Shown: in pieces, positions 12,106 through 25,297 of the stretch
Layout of the letters: every line of letters begins with the position of its first letter
Position numbering within the stretch: the first letter of the stretch is position 1
Source: Spizellomyces punctatus DAOM BR117
Taxonomy: Eukaryota > Chytridiomycota > Chytridiomycetes > Spizellomycetales > Spizellomycetaceae
Direction of reading: 5' to 3'
Length of the DNA stretch: 60,059 bases
Assembly (NCBI RefSeq): GCF_000182565.1
Contig: NW_015971557.1
Span: 259,622 to 319,680 of the forward strand
Made by a program: the position numbers and the translations under genes
Notes under the pieces: generated by a model
Databases searched by the model: none
What the model was told of the DNA's origin: nothing
The model's input: only the letters and a program-made list of their open reading frames with translations

Positions 12106-13567
12106 ATTTGCGCTGGTGATGAACGACTACGGAGAGATAGTGGAACAGCAAGGTTTACTGCTCACAGGATAGACATTGTAGGAAAGATTGGAAATGGAGC
12201 GGGGTTTTGGAGGGCGTGTTGGATATTTGCATGGAACACTATTGTATATTACACTTATTAGACGCTGTAACATGCCTGAAGGCTGGTGATCTTCAAGACA
12301 ACAAGCGCTCAAAGGAATAACGCTATCATGATGATGGTTCTGTCCCTTTCTCCCCTGAAAGAGTGTAAGCATATCATTCGCCACGAATCATCAAGCATAT
12401 TGGAATGGACAGGCTGGCCTGTTTAAACTTCCACCTTCTTCTTCACATACACGTTTGTCACTCATTCCTTACCATTCTCCCGAGAGCGTCAGTAGTCATT
12501 CGGTAATAATTCATGTAGCATCTCACATTACAAGGTATGTCCTATTCCGCAAAAGAGCGTGCGTTCGATGGTCCAAGTGTCTTCATAAACAGATCAAAGT
12601 GCATCCTTTTGCGGTTGAGATCCTACTGCAAGAAGGTTGGTGTTAAGGTCATCCATGCGCTCGGATCGTTGATTGGAACCGTAATCATGCTGCCTGTATG
12701 CATTCCGATTCAAGAAGGATAGCTGAACCTTGCACTATATCGCCGCTTACTGTCCAACCAATTTCTTTGATGCAAGCTGTTCCATCTCAGGCTTCCATGA
12801 CATCATGTGATGATAAATGTCGCAACCTTGCTGCTGGCGTGTTCAACACGACGGTTCCAGAAAAGATTTAGGCGGCTGCAATGACACCTGGTGATGTGGA
12901 GGAGAGGCTCTTGACAAAAAGAAAATGATGACGGACTGCCTGGAGCTTTCCAGAGCGAAAAATCTGAGTTCATCAGGAACCAGCAAGGAGTGTGCTAATG
13001 TTGTGGAAGTATCGAGGCAGTGCCAACCAGCTGTCGAACACACCACGCTCGTTGCGGCCAAAATGGTGTGCAAATGCTGCTCTCACCGGAGCTTTGCACC
13101 TGTCGGCAGCGCTCCTTTTTGTCAAGCACGAGCTGCACGACGTTTTTACTCCTTACAAACAATAGTCATGCATCGATTAAGGTTCATCTACCGCCCTCCA
13201 AAAAAAAACCCCAACGCATAAAAGTCAACACCCAACTTCCCGACCTGCCAAATACGCGCTGGTTGTTTTCCATTTTTCTATTTTTTTTTAGACGGCGGCC
13301 TAAAGAAAGAAAGCCAGAAGCCAAAACACGTTTTAAGGAAAGGGCCGCCTTGGAACACTCAGAACTGATTAAAGTTATGCGCAGTGATTGCGCATATTCA
13401 TAAAAAAAAGAAGAGAATTAAAAACCAAAAAAAAAAAAAAAAGTTGGACCAAAGTCAGAATCGGAGCTCTTTGAACGTTGAGGTTCTTTTGGCGCTCATC
13501 GATTCCATTTGTTTGGCGAGAGCCCAGCATCTGTCCAGTACTGAAACCCTCACAATTTGACTGTCCA
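12106..13567. other. Gene-poor region with A/T homopolymer tracts
   Basis: No gene is recognised in these 1.46 kb. Short open frames at 12455-12722 and 12925-13221 have no domain or splice support. From about 13,197 to 13,442 the plus strand carries runs of A (longest about 16, near 13,427) and a T run near 13,282, just upstream of the ThrE-type gene. Such poly(dA:dT) tracts commonly keep promoters free of nucleosomes. Confidence 0.45.
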
Positions 13568-15890
13568 ATGTCCCTCTTTGACGACTTTTTCCACCCTGCC
13601 CGTCAGTCGGCGACGGGCAATCCTGTCCTGCGTGATCCAGCGATGGTGGAGCCCCACGGCAGTACCATTGTCCTTGGTACCAGTCCAACCCGCACGGGTT
13701 TTCATCGCCGGACGAGCAGTGGTACCACTCACATATCCCATCATCGCCGACGTCCAAGTATGGCACCAGGAATGGCTCAGATAGAAGAGATCGTCGTATC
13801 AGTAGATGTCCCTTCACGAACGATCGAGACACAAGATCCGACCGAGCAGAACAGTCCGCCCCATGTAGAAACACAGAGTCAACCTATTCAACCTCACACC
13901 CCAGACAGCATTCTACCGAGGTCTCCTGCATCTGAGACTGCGGCTCCAGGAAAAGGCTTGCCATCACCTACCGGCCAGCCATCAGATGTGCTTTACCGCG
14001 GCATGTCTCGGGACAGCGAGATGACATATGTAGATTCAAAACAAACCAATTACCTTGCAACCATTGCGTCGATCTTGGGAAACCGATCTAGAAAATCAGA
14101 CGATGATAATGCCACGGTTAGAACAGCACCCTCGATTTGGACATCCAGCCGAAAATCCAGTTATTGCTCAACTTGCGATGGTTACGATGTGGAAAAAAGT
14201 AAAGATCACCGATCTGAGCACACAATTATCAGTGGTAAGTCCAAAGTATGAAATGTACTGATTTGTATCCAAGCTGATGCATGAACCACAGGAATCGATA
14301 CTGTAGATCTGGTAAGTAGGTCTGGTCGGCGTCTGCAGAAACCAGACCTCCTAGAGAACTCAATTTGACATCCTCGTCAACTCAGTTAAAAAAGCGTGAT
14401 TTCTTGATCAAGCTGTCGAGAGCTTTCGCAATGTACGGTGCGCCAAGTCATCGACTAGAGTTCCATTTGAGAACTGTCTCAGATGCACTAGAAGTTGAGA
14501 GTAACTTTATTGTATTGCCTGGTAAGCTACGTTAGGTATATGATTTCTGCGTACCACATCTTTCTTATGGTAGGAGGCTATCTAGGTCTCATCCTCATTA
14601 GCTTCGGGAACGAAGATCACTCATCTACCACGCACCTCGTCAAAGCCCCACAAGGTTTCAACATGTCGAAACTTTCCGCCGTCAATGCACTATGTCATGT
14701 GCTCGAAACAGGCGAGATATTGATTGATGACGCTCTTAAGCGGCTCCAAGATATTCGCTCAGAAGCCGAGTACTCTCGTCCCCTCTTCCTGTCTACATTC
14801 CCAGTCGTTTCCTTTGGCATCAGCATCATTGGTTTTGGAACAAATTGGGTTGAAGCCGGTGTTTCCGCCTTTTTTGGACTGGTTGTCGGTTGTTTATGTT
14901 TGGCGGCTGCTCGCTATCCAAGCTTCACGTATTTGCTGGACTTTGCGTCGGCATTAGTGGTCAGTTTCTTGGCACGGGTCTTCAAAAGCATTTCCCGTGA
15001 TGAGTGCTTCCATGAAACGCTTGTTACTCTCAGTGCACTTGCGGTGCTCTTACCGGTAGGTAAAGCCCTGGAACTCATGTCAAGGTGCCTCTTCTCATCA
15101 TGCTCTGCATGCTTTACAGGGTCTGTCGCTCACAATCAGTATCATCGAAATATCCACACGCAATATGGTGTCTGGCACAGTGAGAATGTTTCATGCACTT
15201 TTTACTGCTATGCTTCTTGGTTGGTATCTGCTTTATCGATTCCGACTCGTTCATAGGCATTTGAACTCATATTATATTTACATAGGTTTCGGAATGTCTG
15301 TCGGTCCTCTATTGTTTGGCCAGCAAGCGAACACCTCACAACCCGCCTACTGCGGCACGAACGACCCCGTCTCCCCATATTGGTACTTTTTGCTCTTCCC
15401 GCCAATGTCTATCTGCATTTGCATCTTCTTTGAAGCACGGCCTCGACAATGGACCATCATGACCTTCGTTTCCGCGTTGGGATTTGTCGCCTATTACTTC
15501 TTGAACCAAATACCGTCTCTCCGTGCCAATGCGCAGCTTCCAATGGTTCTTTCTGCTCTCGTGATTGGGCTCTCTTCGAATATCTATGCCCGAATCACCC
15601 ACGATGCCGCCGTCGCGCCTATCCTGGCTGGTATATTGTTGTTGGTCCCCGGTAGTGTGGGAGTTAGAAGTACCCTTGGTTTTTTGGGAGCGAATGCGTC
15701 GGATGGTACGAATTTCGCGTTTCAAATGCTCATCATTGGAATGAGGTGAGTGTGCAGAGTGTGTTTACGGTCCAGTTCCCAAGATGTTTACTCTTCGAGC
15801 TCGCAATCTAGTATCACGATAGGACTATTCACCGCCTCCCTCATCGTCTGGCCTATCAGGGGCCCCAAACTCAGCAACATGACCATTTAG
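13568..15890 (+). CDS. ThrE/PRM10-type multi-pass membrane protein
   Basis: The family (formerly DUF1212) unites bacterial threonine exporter ThrE and yeast Prm10; the yeast substrate is not known. Exon 1 (13568-14234) encodes a long Ser/Pro/Thr-rich cytosolic tail from MSLFDDFFHPARQSA. Small exons at 14292-14311 and 14386-14521 give the conserved entry LLKKRDFLIKLSRAFAMYGA and PSHRLEFHLR. Exon 4 starts at 14574. It and the later exons hold about ten hydrophobic helices, with FPVVSFGISIIGFGTNW, FSALVVSF-type segments, LPGLSLTISIIEISTRNMVS (the family signature), GFGMSVGPLLFG, VLSALVIGLSSNIYAR and PILAGILLLVPGSVG. The stop is TAG at 15888-15890. The start is the first ATG in frame with good context. 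Confidence 0.85.
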
Positions 15891-16191
15891 TACCCAAGTC
15901 AACACAGAAAAGAGAACCTCATACATCCTCGAGAGGGGTTTAATTTTAATTGTACATATTGAACGGCAGCGGGAAATGTCTCTAATAACATAATGATCAC
16001 GGCCTCCAATATTGCGACAAAAGCAAGGAAGCGGATATGTATCGTCCGGATGCTCCTTAGGTTCTTAGATGGCCCGCAAAATGCAAGCGAGTTACCACCG
16101 GTATTTGGGAGAGCTATATTCTTAGGGCTCCCGCAAACATCATTATTTACAAAACTATCGTGTGGCCTCATTATGGCTTCGAGCGGTGTTC
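15891..16191. other. Intergenic, converging 3' ends
   Basis: About 300 bases between the stop of the ThrE-type gene and the stop of the cyclin gene. Open frames here are antisense or chance; nothing recognised. Confidence 0.4.
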
Positions 16192-17955
16192 CTAACTGGA
16201 AGTACGATCGCGGCTTTTTGACGGCCGCGCTGACGGTGTGGGCGCCCTTCCACTGTGAGATGTGCGCCGGGTATCAGAGCCGCGCACCGAATCATGGTTT
16301 GACGGGGGCCTTGCGTTGGAGACTCGGCGTGTATGGTCTCGTGGAGTTGGTGGAGCCTCTGCAGGCAATGGTGGTGGCGGCTGGTGGGAGCGTAGCGGTT
16401 CTGTAGGGAGAAAAGGGGAGGAACCACCAAGAGGCGGTTGGGATTGAGTTGTGTGATTTGCTGTGCTCCATGGGGCAGAGTGGTCACTGAATCGGGGGGA
16501 TGTTTGCTGTGGAGTCTTAGAGGGACTTGAAGGGGAGGGTGTCACTGGAGTAACCTGACGCACCACGGAAGAAATTCGTCAGTTATGTCGCTTCACAGGA
16601 AGATGAAATATACAAAGAATTCACCTTGGCACGTTTACTCGGACGATCGTTGACGTGGTGGCGTTTACGTTTACTCTTGAGTAAGGTGGTTCGTTCCTTG
16701 ACAATAGCTCTGACTTTCTTTTCGTCTTTGGCACAGACGATTTCGTACGCATAAGCTATAACAGTGGCGCCTTGTTAGAATGCCAAGGACACATAGTGCA
16801 TAATCAACTGCAATCGACGCACCTTGCATGCGGCGTTTCTCGATACCGAGTTCCTGCCACCACTGCTGACCATCCCGTTCAAGTGGCTCATTCAATTTAA
16901 AAGAAGCCAAATATATAGCAGAATGCGCAATATGTTCTGATCTTGCTCGTACGGTCAGAGTGGTGAGCAGGCTAGAGGAAAAGGCATAGCAGTAGATTAT
17001 CAGAGCTCTGTATATGTCCAGCCGAAGGCTGTAAACTCTTTAGAGGCTCGATAACTTACGCATCGTTACAGTATTGGAAAGCTCTTGATTGGAGCTCCTT
17101 GGAACCTGTACAGCAGTAGTGATTTAGTATGTCACTTCTGAGGCCGCTTGCTGCAAGAAAATCGACGTTTCCACAAAAATCAGACACGCACCATGGAAAT
17201 CCTGTATTATTTTCATTGCATGGCCGTGTGGCAGGTCCACCAGTAGATCGAAAGAGAGTCTGTAAAGAAGCTCACCCTCCCAAAACTTGATTCTATTGGT
17301 CCAGGTTTGAAGATCCTTATTTGTATGATGTCAGCTCCGAAGAATTTCTTCGGGTAGGATACCAACATGTGTGTCACAATACCTTTTCATTGACAGGGGC
17401 CTTTTTCGCGGAAAGAGCACATCGCAGGACAACATCTGAAAGGGCTCTCGCTTCTCTGCCTTCTCCCATCTTGGCGCACAAGTACAACAGCGCTCCGCAT
17501 ACTTCGTGATAATGACTGTCTTGGAAGGAACTACACATGTAGAATCGATGTAGTAGAACCTTCGCGGTGCTCACAAACTTTGGTTTACTGCAAAAGTAGA
17601 TATTGGAGAGTCAGCACCGTCCGTACCCATAACTGACACAACCAGCAATCGAGATTTGAAAAGTCGCCGAATACAAGACTGCATCATACGCCGGTGCCAG
17701 CACTTACAGGTCTAGTCCTCGCACACGGCCGTTCTTCATCATGTGTTGGTCACCCTCTTTGCTTCCAACTCTATCAAGAAACATACAGGCGCGATGACGG
17801 CACCATGTCTCCTCCGCCAGAGACATTGGCCGCTGATGTCTTGTGCTTGGGACTTCCAACAGTTGAGAATCCTTGAACAACCACGGGTTGCAATAGTCGG
17901 TAGCGAAACGATCCAAAACGGGTAGGGGCCCACATGACAGAAGCGGTGCCGGCAT
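16192..17955 (-). CDS. Transcriptional cyclin (cyclin K/T/L type)
   Basis: A regulatory subunit for a CDK of the RNA polymerase II CTD or splicing group. Reading the minus strand from MPAPLLSCGPLPV (ATG 17955), the first cyclin box begins with the group's typical NPWLFKDSQLLEVPSTR and EETWCRHRACMFLDRVG. After an intron ending at a CAG near 17590 it continues as KFVSTAKVLLHRFYMCSSF, EVCGALLYLCAKMGE and DLQTWTNRIKFWE. The second box holds YRLSFDLLVDLPHGHAMKII, HSAIYLASFKLNEPLE and QQWWQELGIEKRRMQ. A basic stretch, SKRKRHHVNDRPSKRAK, then a Pro/Ser/Arg-rich tail end the protein at 16192. About 20 extra residues (GDQHMMKNGRVRGLD) sit between helices 1 and 2. Which of K, T or L it is cannot be fixed by eye. 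Confidence 0.75.
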
Positions 17956-18852
17956 CGTTAAACGTCAAAGGAAATGTGATGCAAGCGATGCTTCAGTCCC
18001 AAAACTCTTCTGCGCGCAAGGGTGCAGTCTGGCAAGTCCAAACCCTAAACATGATGGCTTAGCAGCTTAGTCATCAGTAGATCATGTGGATAGGGGCATC
18101 ACAGTAAACACACTGCTTCCTGCAGCAACACATCCGGGAGATACTGGCGGCCTGGTCTTGCGATCGGGACTTCAGTTCTGATGCCCGCAAGGAGCATTCA
18201 AGCGTATTCCTCTTGGAGGATTCCGCCATATGCCCCATGCTACAGTGTAGTAATTGAAGGTTATGTTCGGATTATCACCTGCACGTATGTCTTTATTCAA
18301 TTACGATTCAGGCCACTTTGAGTCCAATAAGCTTTTTGCCACACTTGGGGTGTTATTGGATCTCTTCAATGCATAAAAGGGACATTGCTTGGCAGAATAT
18401 CTTCAGTGCTACTCGTCATCTGCGATCTAGACAACCTGCCGTTACTGTAGCTTAATGATGGGCGATGCTTACTCAGCAATAAACCCCAAAAAGGTTAAAC
18501 GAGATATCACTTATGGGATTGCGGGATTGCGGGAGTGTGCCGGGCAACGCCAGCGATCAAGGTCATTTATCCGATGTTTAGGTTGCAAATACCTAAACGG
18601 CCACTCCTGGCAGACGATCTGTGGGATATCGCACTACGCTAGAATCAAAAGCTTTCTCGATAAGCGCTAATGATCTATCCTGCTGGAAGTATCGAACCAA
18701 CCTGCTCTCAGCACTTGGCACTGGAAAAGAGGGACGCATACGCTGGATAGGCCCGGAAGAGAAGTGCAGCAACTGGTAAGCGATGTCGATGCATCAATTG
18801 TGACCAACTGCTTGCAATCTCACCTGGCTCAGGTTAGCGTAAGGAGATAGGC
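17956..18852. other. Intergenic region, divergent promoters
   Basis: About 900 bases between the divergent starts of the cyclin gene and FANCM. A short open frame at 18455-18670 has no recognisable content. A small direct repeat (GGGATTGC twice in a row) lies near 18,520. No RNA gene was recognised. Confidence 0.4.
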
Positions 18853-21800
18853 ATGATCAGCGATGACGAGTTGTTTGCAGATTTGGATCTGGACGACGAT
18901 GCGTGTCTGCAAGCTTTAGCCAATGTTGAGCGTGAATATGGAAGCGTTGATGGTAGGACAGTCAAGGAGTCGGAGAAAAAGAATCCGTCAAGTGTACCAA
19001 ATGGCGACTTCACTGATTCTGGAAAGCGCCAAAGGACACTGGGGCAATTCGTTCGTAAACTGAACGCCAATCAAAACGGAATTGGTGCGGCGCAGACAGG
19101 GACCTCAGGAACTCGATCAAACGAGACGAGTAGTGGGTCTCATCATCCTCAAACGTTGAGAACCTTCAGAGCTGCGCTTGCAGCTCCTGCTTCACCATCA
19201 TCAGAATCTGTGCCTAGCTTCCACCCAGTTGACCCGGAGGCCATAAAGACATGGATTTATCCGACCAATGTTCCGGTTCGAGACTACCAATTCAACATCG
19301 TCAGTCGATGCCTTCACGTAAATACGCTGGTCTCTCTGCCGACTGGTCTTGGGAAGACATTCATTGCGGCTGTGGTCATGTTTAATTTCTTCCGCTGGTT
19401 TCCTGACGGAAAAATCATATTCATGGCCCCTACAAAGCCCTTAGTCGCTCAGCAAATTGAAGCTTGCTACAAAATTACAGGAATTCCACAGGTACTCCAA
19501 AAAGCTGTTGAGTTTATTCATCCTCGTTAACGTACGTCGTCTCTCACAGGACGCAACTGAGGAACTGACGGGAACGACGTCACCCGATGCTCGCCGCTTG
19601 AGTTGGATTCATAAGCGAGTCTTCTTTCTCACTCCTCAAGTTATGCAAAACGACTTGAATCGCGGAACATGTCCTTCGCAAAATGTGGTTCTCTTGGTTG
19701 TTGACGAAGCGCATCGTGCGACCGGAAATCACGCTTACTGCGAAGTCGTCCGTGAGCTGCGACTAAGGAACCAGCGCTTTCGAATTTTGGCATTGACAGC
19801 AACCCCCGGCTCAGACACCAAGACAGTGCAGCAAGTCGTTGGGAATATGTTAATTGCAAGGATTGAAATTCGAACAGAGGACTCTCTCGACATAAAGCCC
19901 TTCATTTTTCAGCGTGCTCTCGAGCTCGTGACAGTTCCTCTTTCAGATGCCATCACATCTCTTCAAACAACGTTGAACAAGGTGACGCAGGTCTTCATCA
20001 ACCGACTCTGCAAAGCCAAGGCTTTTTATCGGAATGACCCTCAAAACGTGGGCAGATACGAGCTTCTCCTCGCTAGAGACCGGTGGCGACAGGAATTGCG
20101 AAATCAGCAAGGGACGCAGGGAGTAATGACCCCAGGACGCGCTGCATCGCTCGAAGGAGATTTCGGGGTCGCCATGACGGTAGGGTTCTTACTTGCGAAA
20201 ATGTCTTCTATTTCAAACATTTAATTTTATTCTTTGTTATAGCTGGCGGCCGCAATGCAATTCTTGGTGGTGCACGGGATTCGCACATGTTATAGCCACC
20301 TTCACAGTTATGTCGAAGAGGCTCAGAAGTCGGGGGCGCGCATATCAAGATCCAGAGCAGAGCTTCTCAAGAATCGCGATTTTCTCGGACTGATGAGTCG
20401 CATAAAGCAATTGATGGGATCTCCGACCTTTTCAAGTCACCCAAAACTTGACAGGCTTGTCTCCTTGGTTGTTCAGCATTTTGTTGAACATGCTGAGGAA
20501 ACGCAAAGGCTTACCGAAGACGGACGCAGCACAGAGTGTCGAGAGACTCGCGTGATGGTTTTTTCTCAGTTCCGAGAAAGTGTAGAGGAGATTAAGGCAG
20601 CTTTGGAGCAGCATAAGCCAATGATTCGTGTGATGTCTTTCGTTGGCCAGTCGGCCGGTGGAAAGGGAACAAAGAAGGGATTTTCTCAGAAAGAGCAGCT
20701 GCGGGTGAGTGACCACTCTGGGCATTTACTTAACATTCACCCCAGATGAACACGCCTTCGCAGGTTCTATCTGAATTTCAAAAAGGCAACTATAACGTCT
20801 TAGTGGCCACGAGCATCGGAGAAGAAGGACTAGACATTGGAGAGGTAGATCTGATTTTATGCTATGACGTTCAAAACTCGCCGATCCGCATGTTGCAACG
20901 AATGGGACGTACAGGGAGAAAGCGTCAAGGGAAAGTCATACTGCTTCTAACTGAAGGAAAGGAGGAGGACGCTCACCGTCGTTCTCAAGCCCAATACAAA
21001 ACCGTACAAAAGGCCATTACTGACCAGCAAGGAAAAAAACTGCAGATGTTTTCGGAAGATCAGTGTCGTATGTTGCCACCAGGAACGAAGCCAGTATGCG
21101 TAAAGATGCAGCTTGATATTGCTCAATATACTGCTAAAAATGGCTCCAAGCGACCGAAGCGTGTCAGTGATGCCACGCACGAGGCTGAGGACGCCGAATG
21201 TGTCGGCCCATTCTTGACAACAGAAGAGCAGAAAGATTATGACCGCCGCTATCGTGTCTTGGAACATGAAGCGCGGACGGTGGATATCGCACGTTACACG
21301 TACTGGCAAACCCAGGAGTTACCAGAGCTCAAGATTCAACGCTCTCGACGATGCCGAGCCTTCGTATCGAGTGTCCAGCTCATGGAACAACTTGCTCTAG
21401 ATGAAGAAGAAGGAAAACCCAGCACGTATGCAGAACAAATTGGCCAATGGTTGGATTTGGGAGACGTAAATCAACATGACGCCGGCGTCCGGCGAATGCA
21501 GACCGTTGCAAATCAACGAGAAACAGATGACTGCGCTCAGTTCCAAGAACCTTTTCATAGCGAAAATCTCGAGAAGATGGACGATGTTCCAATACTCCTT
21601 CCCAGTGCAACAGGATCAAAGCCTCAGCGACCTATCCTGGGTCTCTCAGATATACATGACATTTTAGAAAGTGAATATGAAAACCACGACGACCTTGACG
21701 ACCTTTTGATGCAAGAAATCCCAAGCGCAGTGGATACCGTTACCACTCGACAAGCGGTCACCCCGCGACTAGTATCTACAGAGGGGCAATCACTGCGTCC

Positions 21801-24800
21801 GCGTTGCAGACTACAAGCGAAGAATAAACCCCTTTCGATGTTATCTCGCACACCGAAGCTGGTCGCCGGCAGCACCGCAGAGGAAGTGCCTAAAGCGAAT
21901 ACTCCCGAATTGTCCCAAAATTTTGACCCTGTCGAATACGATGATGACTGGAGTCACGATGAGGCATTTCTTGTGTATGAATCTCCTTGTCGGGCTACGG
22001 CGTGCGCGAAGGATGAGCCGCTGGTTACATCCAGTTTGCTTCGACAGCCAATCACCGGCGAACGACCAACTGTAGCGATTGGTGATCCTACAGAGCTTGA
22101 GAATCGTGATTCTGATGTCATCCAAAACATGGACGAAGCGGTCAATGAGCTTGATCCTGTTAGCCCTGCAGTCGATGCGGAATATCACATTGACAATTCT
22201 TTTCTTGCTGAGCTCGACAAAATGGAACTAGATGAAATTTGCTCGTCTCCCAAACCTCCTTGCCAAAAAATCGTCTTCAAGGTCCCGGAATCGATTGCCG
22301 CAGTCAAAATGCAAGCTAACCCTGAGCACGGTTCTCGGGGAGCGAAGTCCCCATCCTCCCCGAAAAACGATGGCATGGCCTTATCCCAGTCTCCCATGCT
22401 GGCTGGTAAAATGAGATCCAAATTCCGTATTGATGATTCCCCTTCATCACAATTGCCCGTCCTATGCGAGCAAGTGAACGGACCAGGTTCTCCGGACGCT
22501 GGAGCAACACAGTTGGCTACGCAAAGATCGGGCCGAGCGATGAAAAGGCTGCGCAGGGTTAAGTCTTTATCCAGGCACACTCCATTAGGATCATTAAGCA
22601 GATTACGAGGTAGTCAGTCGATACGGAAAGGCCATTTGAGAGTAGCTGGTCTAATGAAGAAGTTGAATCAAAAGAAATTGCCAAGAGGGCCACCAATGGA
22701 ACGTGGAAGACAAGTCGTTGAGAACATGAATAGCAGACAACGCCAGCAGGAAGGAATTCGTATACCCCGGAAACAGCAGCCCAAACCTTCAGGAGAGGAA
22801 AATCCCTTTCTCGACCATGAAGTGGAGGTTTCCGCTGATGAAGCAGATGAATCTGAGGATGAGGATCCAGGGGAGGAGGATTGGGACCAAGATTTGAGTG
22901 GGTTTGTTGTAACGGACACACAAACTCCATCACATGTGGCCGTTTCGTCGTCTAATGTGTCGTTCGATGTTGAAGAGTCACCATCCGATAAAATGGCATT
23001 TTATCAAAGATCTCTGTTGAGTCCGGCGATGGGAGGATTTGGCACCCGGAAGGCGGGTGGCTACAAATTTGCTTGGGGCAGGGTGACACCCGGGAAAAGG
23101 AGGTTTGGCGACACACCCGAGCGTGTGAGGGAAAGTGAGCTAAGCGAAGACGAGGACACTACATTAAGTGGATTCATTGTCTCCGACGATGATCTGGAAG
23201 AGGAGGATATCAGTCAGCCGGACGACGGAGCTAATTCTGCAAACTCTAGCCAAAATGACACCGGTTTTGTACGACTATTAAAACGAACGGTGATCGAGGA
23301 TGATTCAGAGGTGGACATTGAGTCTCCATCCAAGAAGATACGCATAGAAGGATCGGAGCAGCATGACGAAGTCCGCTTAAATCTACCCCAAGAAAGAGTT
23401 ACCAAACCCCTAGCGGCTGGCCCTGTGGCCCATCAAACAGGAGGTGTACTTAGTGACAACAGTAAACAACCCCTGCAAAGTCTGCCTGTGGGCATTTCCG
23501 GGAATATTGGTAGCGGTGACATTTCACATGAGCGATCTTCACTACAGTGCATTAAGCCGTGGCAGAAGTCAGTTAATGTTGTAAAGCTATCTTCCGGCCA
23601 ATCAAACACGGTGCGAATAAGTACGGTACCATCGAGACAACAAGAGCCGATAGCAGAATGCAAAGTTGAGCTAGATGGTTTAGCACGGGCCGCAGTGGAA
23701 GACGCCATGCAAATTGACTGGGATGATGATGATTGGGAGGATACCGACCTTCAGAATGACAATATACCAGTACATCCTGGCCAACTAGAGATAGCAGAGA
23801 CAGCCGCCTGTTCTTTTCTCGACCCCTCCAGATTGAACCTCAACGGCAAATCCGAAATGCCATCATCCGAGACAGCCGAACAGATCGCTTACAGCCCTTT
23901 CAAGATGCAAGGTCCCTCACCCCTGAAAGATATTGGCGCCTTATCCAAGAAGCAGAGGGTTTGTAACACTAAATCTGAATGCACCGCCTCGTGGCAAGTC
24001 TAACCAAACGCTCCCCGCCATTTTAATCAGGAACTGTTGTTTATACATGAGAGTCCAACTGCGCACATAGAGAAAGTTCAGCAACATTCTGGGAACAAAC
24101 TAGTTATCCTCGTAGACACACGTGAAATGAGGTCCTCGGTAGGTCTTTGCCACATTCAGTTCGCATTCTGGCACTATCGGACATACCGGTCGCTAAAACG
24201 ATTGGTCAGATATGCTCCCTTTTGAGGAACAAATTCAAGTTGAGAACAGAAATCCGACAGTTGGCCTTTGGAGACTATGGTGCGTCGCTTGATGATCCCC
24301 GCTGTGTGTATATCAACGCTGAGCCCGTTCCTATTGTTCAGTTGTCAGCAACCGTGTTGCAGTAGAGCGCAAGACGAAAACAGGTAAGAAGGCTGATGCA
24401 ACTCGTAGATACCGGCAGGCGTCGATGCTTATTGGCATTTTTAGATCTGTTAAACAGTGTCTATAATAAGCGGGTTTTTGAGCAGATTGAAAACCTCAAA
24501 TCCATGTGCGAGAAGCCTATCTTGATTGTGGAACAAGAGGCAAGCGAAGGACAGCAGAGCATGTAGGTTTAGGGGCCCGTACATTCTTATGAATCTCATC
24601 TTACCCATGACACCGTAATAGGGCGGCAACTACGCAGTTCGAAGGCATTATAGCGTCCTTGATCAGAATGCAGATAACAGTTCTGTTCAGTGACTCCGCT
24701 GGTAGGCAACATATGAGCGATCTATTACGATGAAGCCTTCGTAGCTAAACCATCTTGGTCGTTGAATAGAGGAAACGGCCCAGCTACTCTACAACTTTGC

Positions 24801-25219
24801 GATGGCGGAGGCGGAAGAGGGTGCACGTATAGACGTCCCAGATTTACTTCCAGACAAGAAGAATCAGGTATGCATATTTCTCCTTTTGTCCCACGCCCAT
24901 GGCATAGAGCTTAGAATATCTTGTGATCTTTCCTCCAGTTTTTGCAATTTCTCCTGTCCATTCCGGGTATCAGCGACGTGACGGCCATGGCCATCATGAA
25001 TACTCGAGTAAAGTCCGTAAGGGAATTTGTAAATTGGTTAGTATCACGTATTTTGAGTACCGTAGCAAGCCCAATCTCCTTAACATGTTCCGCCTTAGTG
25101 ATATCGATGACATAATAAAAAAGATCCCTGGTATGGGCAGCAGCCGAGCTCGAACTATACACAAGTACCTGCGGACCAAGTATCGCGACAATGAAGTAGG
25201 GGATTCTGGGCCAGTGTAG
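18853..25219 (+). CDS. FANCM: FANCM/Hef-like fork-remodelling helicase with ERCC4 nuclease and (HhH)2
   Basis: A DNA translocase that remodels stalled forks and D-loops. Exons: 18853-19491, 19550-20179, 20243-20704, 20764-23958, 24031-24138, 24210-24279, 24342-24383, 24445-24562, then three or four short ones to 25219, for about 1,870 residues. Helicase motifs: Walker [14 protein letters not shown] in [41 protein letters not shown] and [13 protein letters not shown] long acidic, low-complexity linker fills most of the fourth exon and includes DWDDDDWED-like clusters. The C-terminus holds an ERCC4-type nuclease, with [26 protein letters not shown] followed by DL, and [10 protein letters not shown] tandem helix-hairpin-helix follows, with [16 protein letters not shown] and [19 protein letters not shown]. 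Yeast Mph1 and fission-yeast Fml1 end before the nuclease; vertebrate FANCM has it in degenerate form. Confidence 0.9.
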
Positions 25220-25297
25220 TTAGGTGTTTGCTTCCATTTGTACATGTTTAATTTATATATCAGCATCCAGCCTCTGAGTAATCAAAATCCATCTTCG

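Noticed and set aside
15993-16406. 137-codon plus-strand open frame antisense to the cyclin tail
   Set aside because: Its composition is the mirror of the Pro/Ser/Arg-rich cyclin tail, which is linked by splicing to the cyclin boxes.
24001-24003. Stop codon after the long FANCM exon as the true end of the gene
   Set aside because: A donor at 23959 and acceptor at 24030 skip it and lead in phase into the ERCC4 nuclease, which would otherwise have no start.
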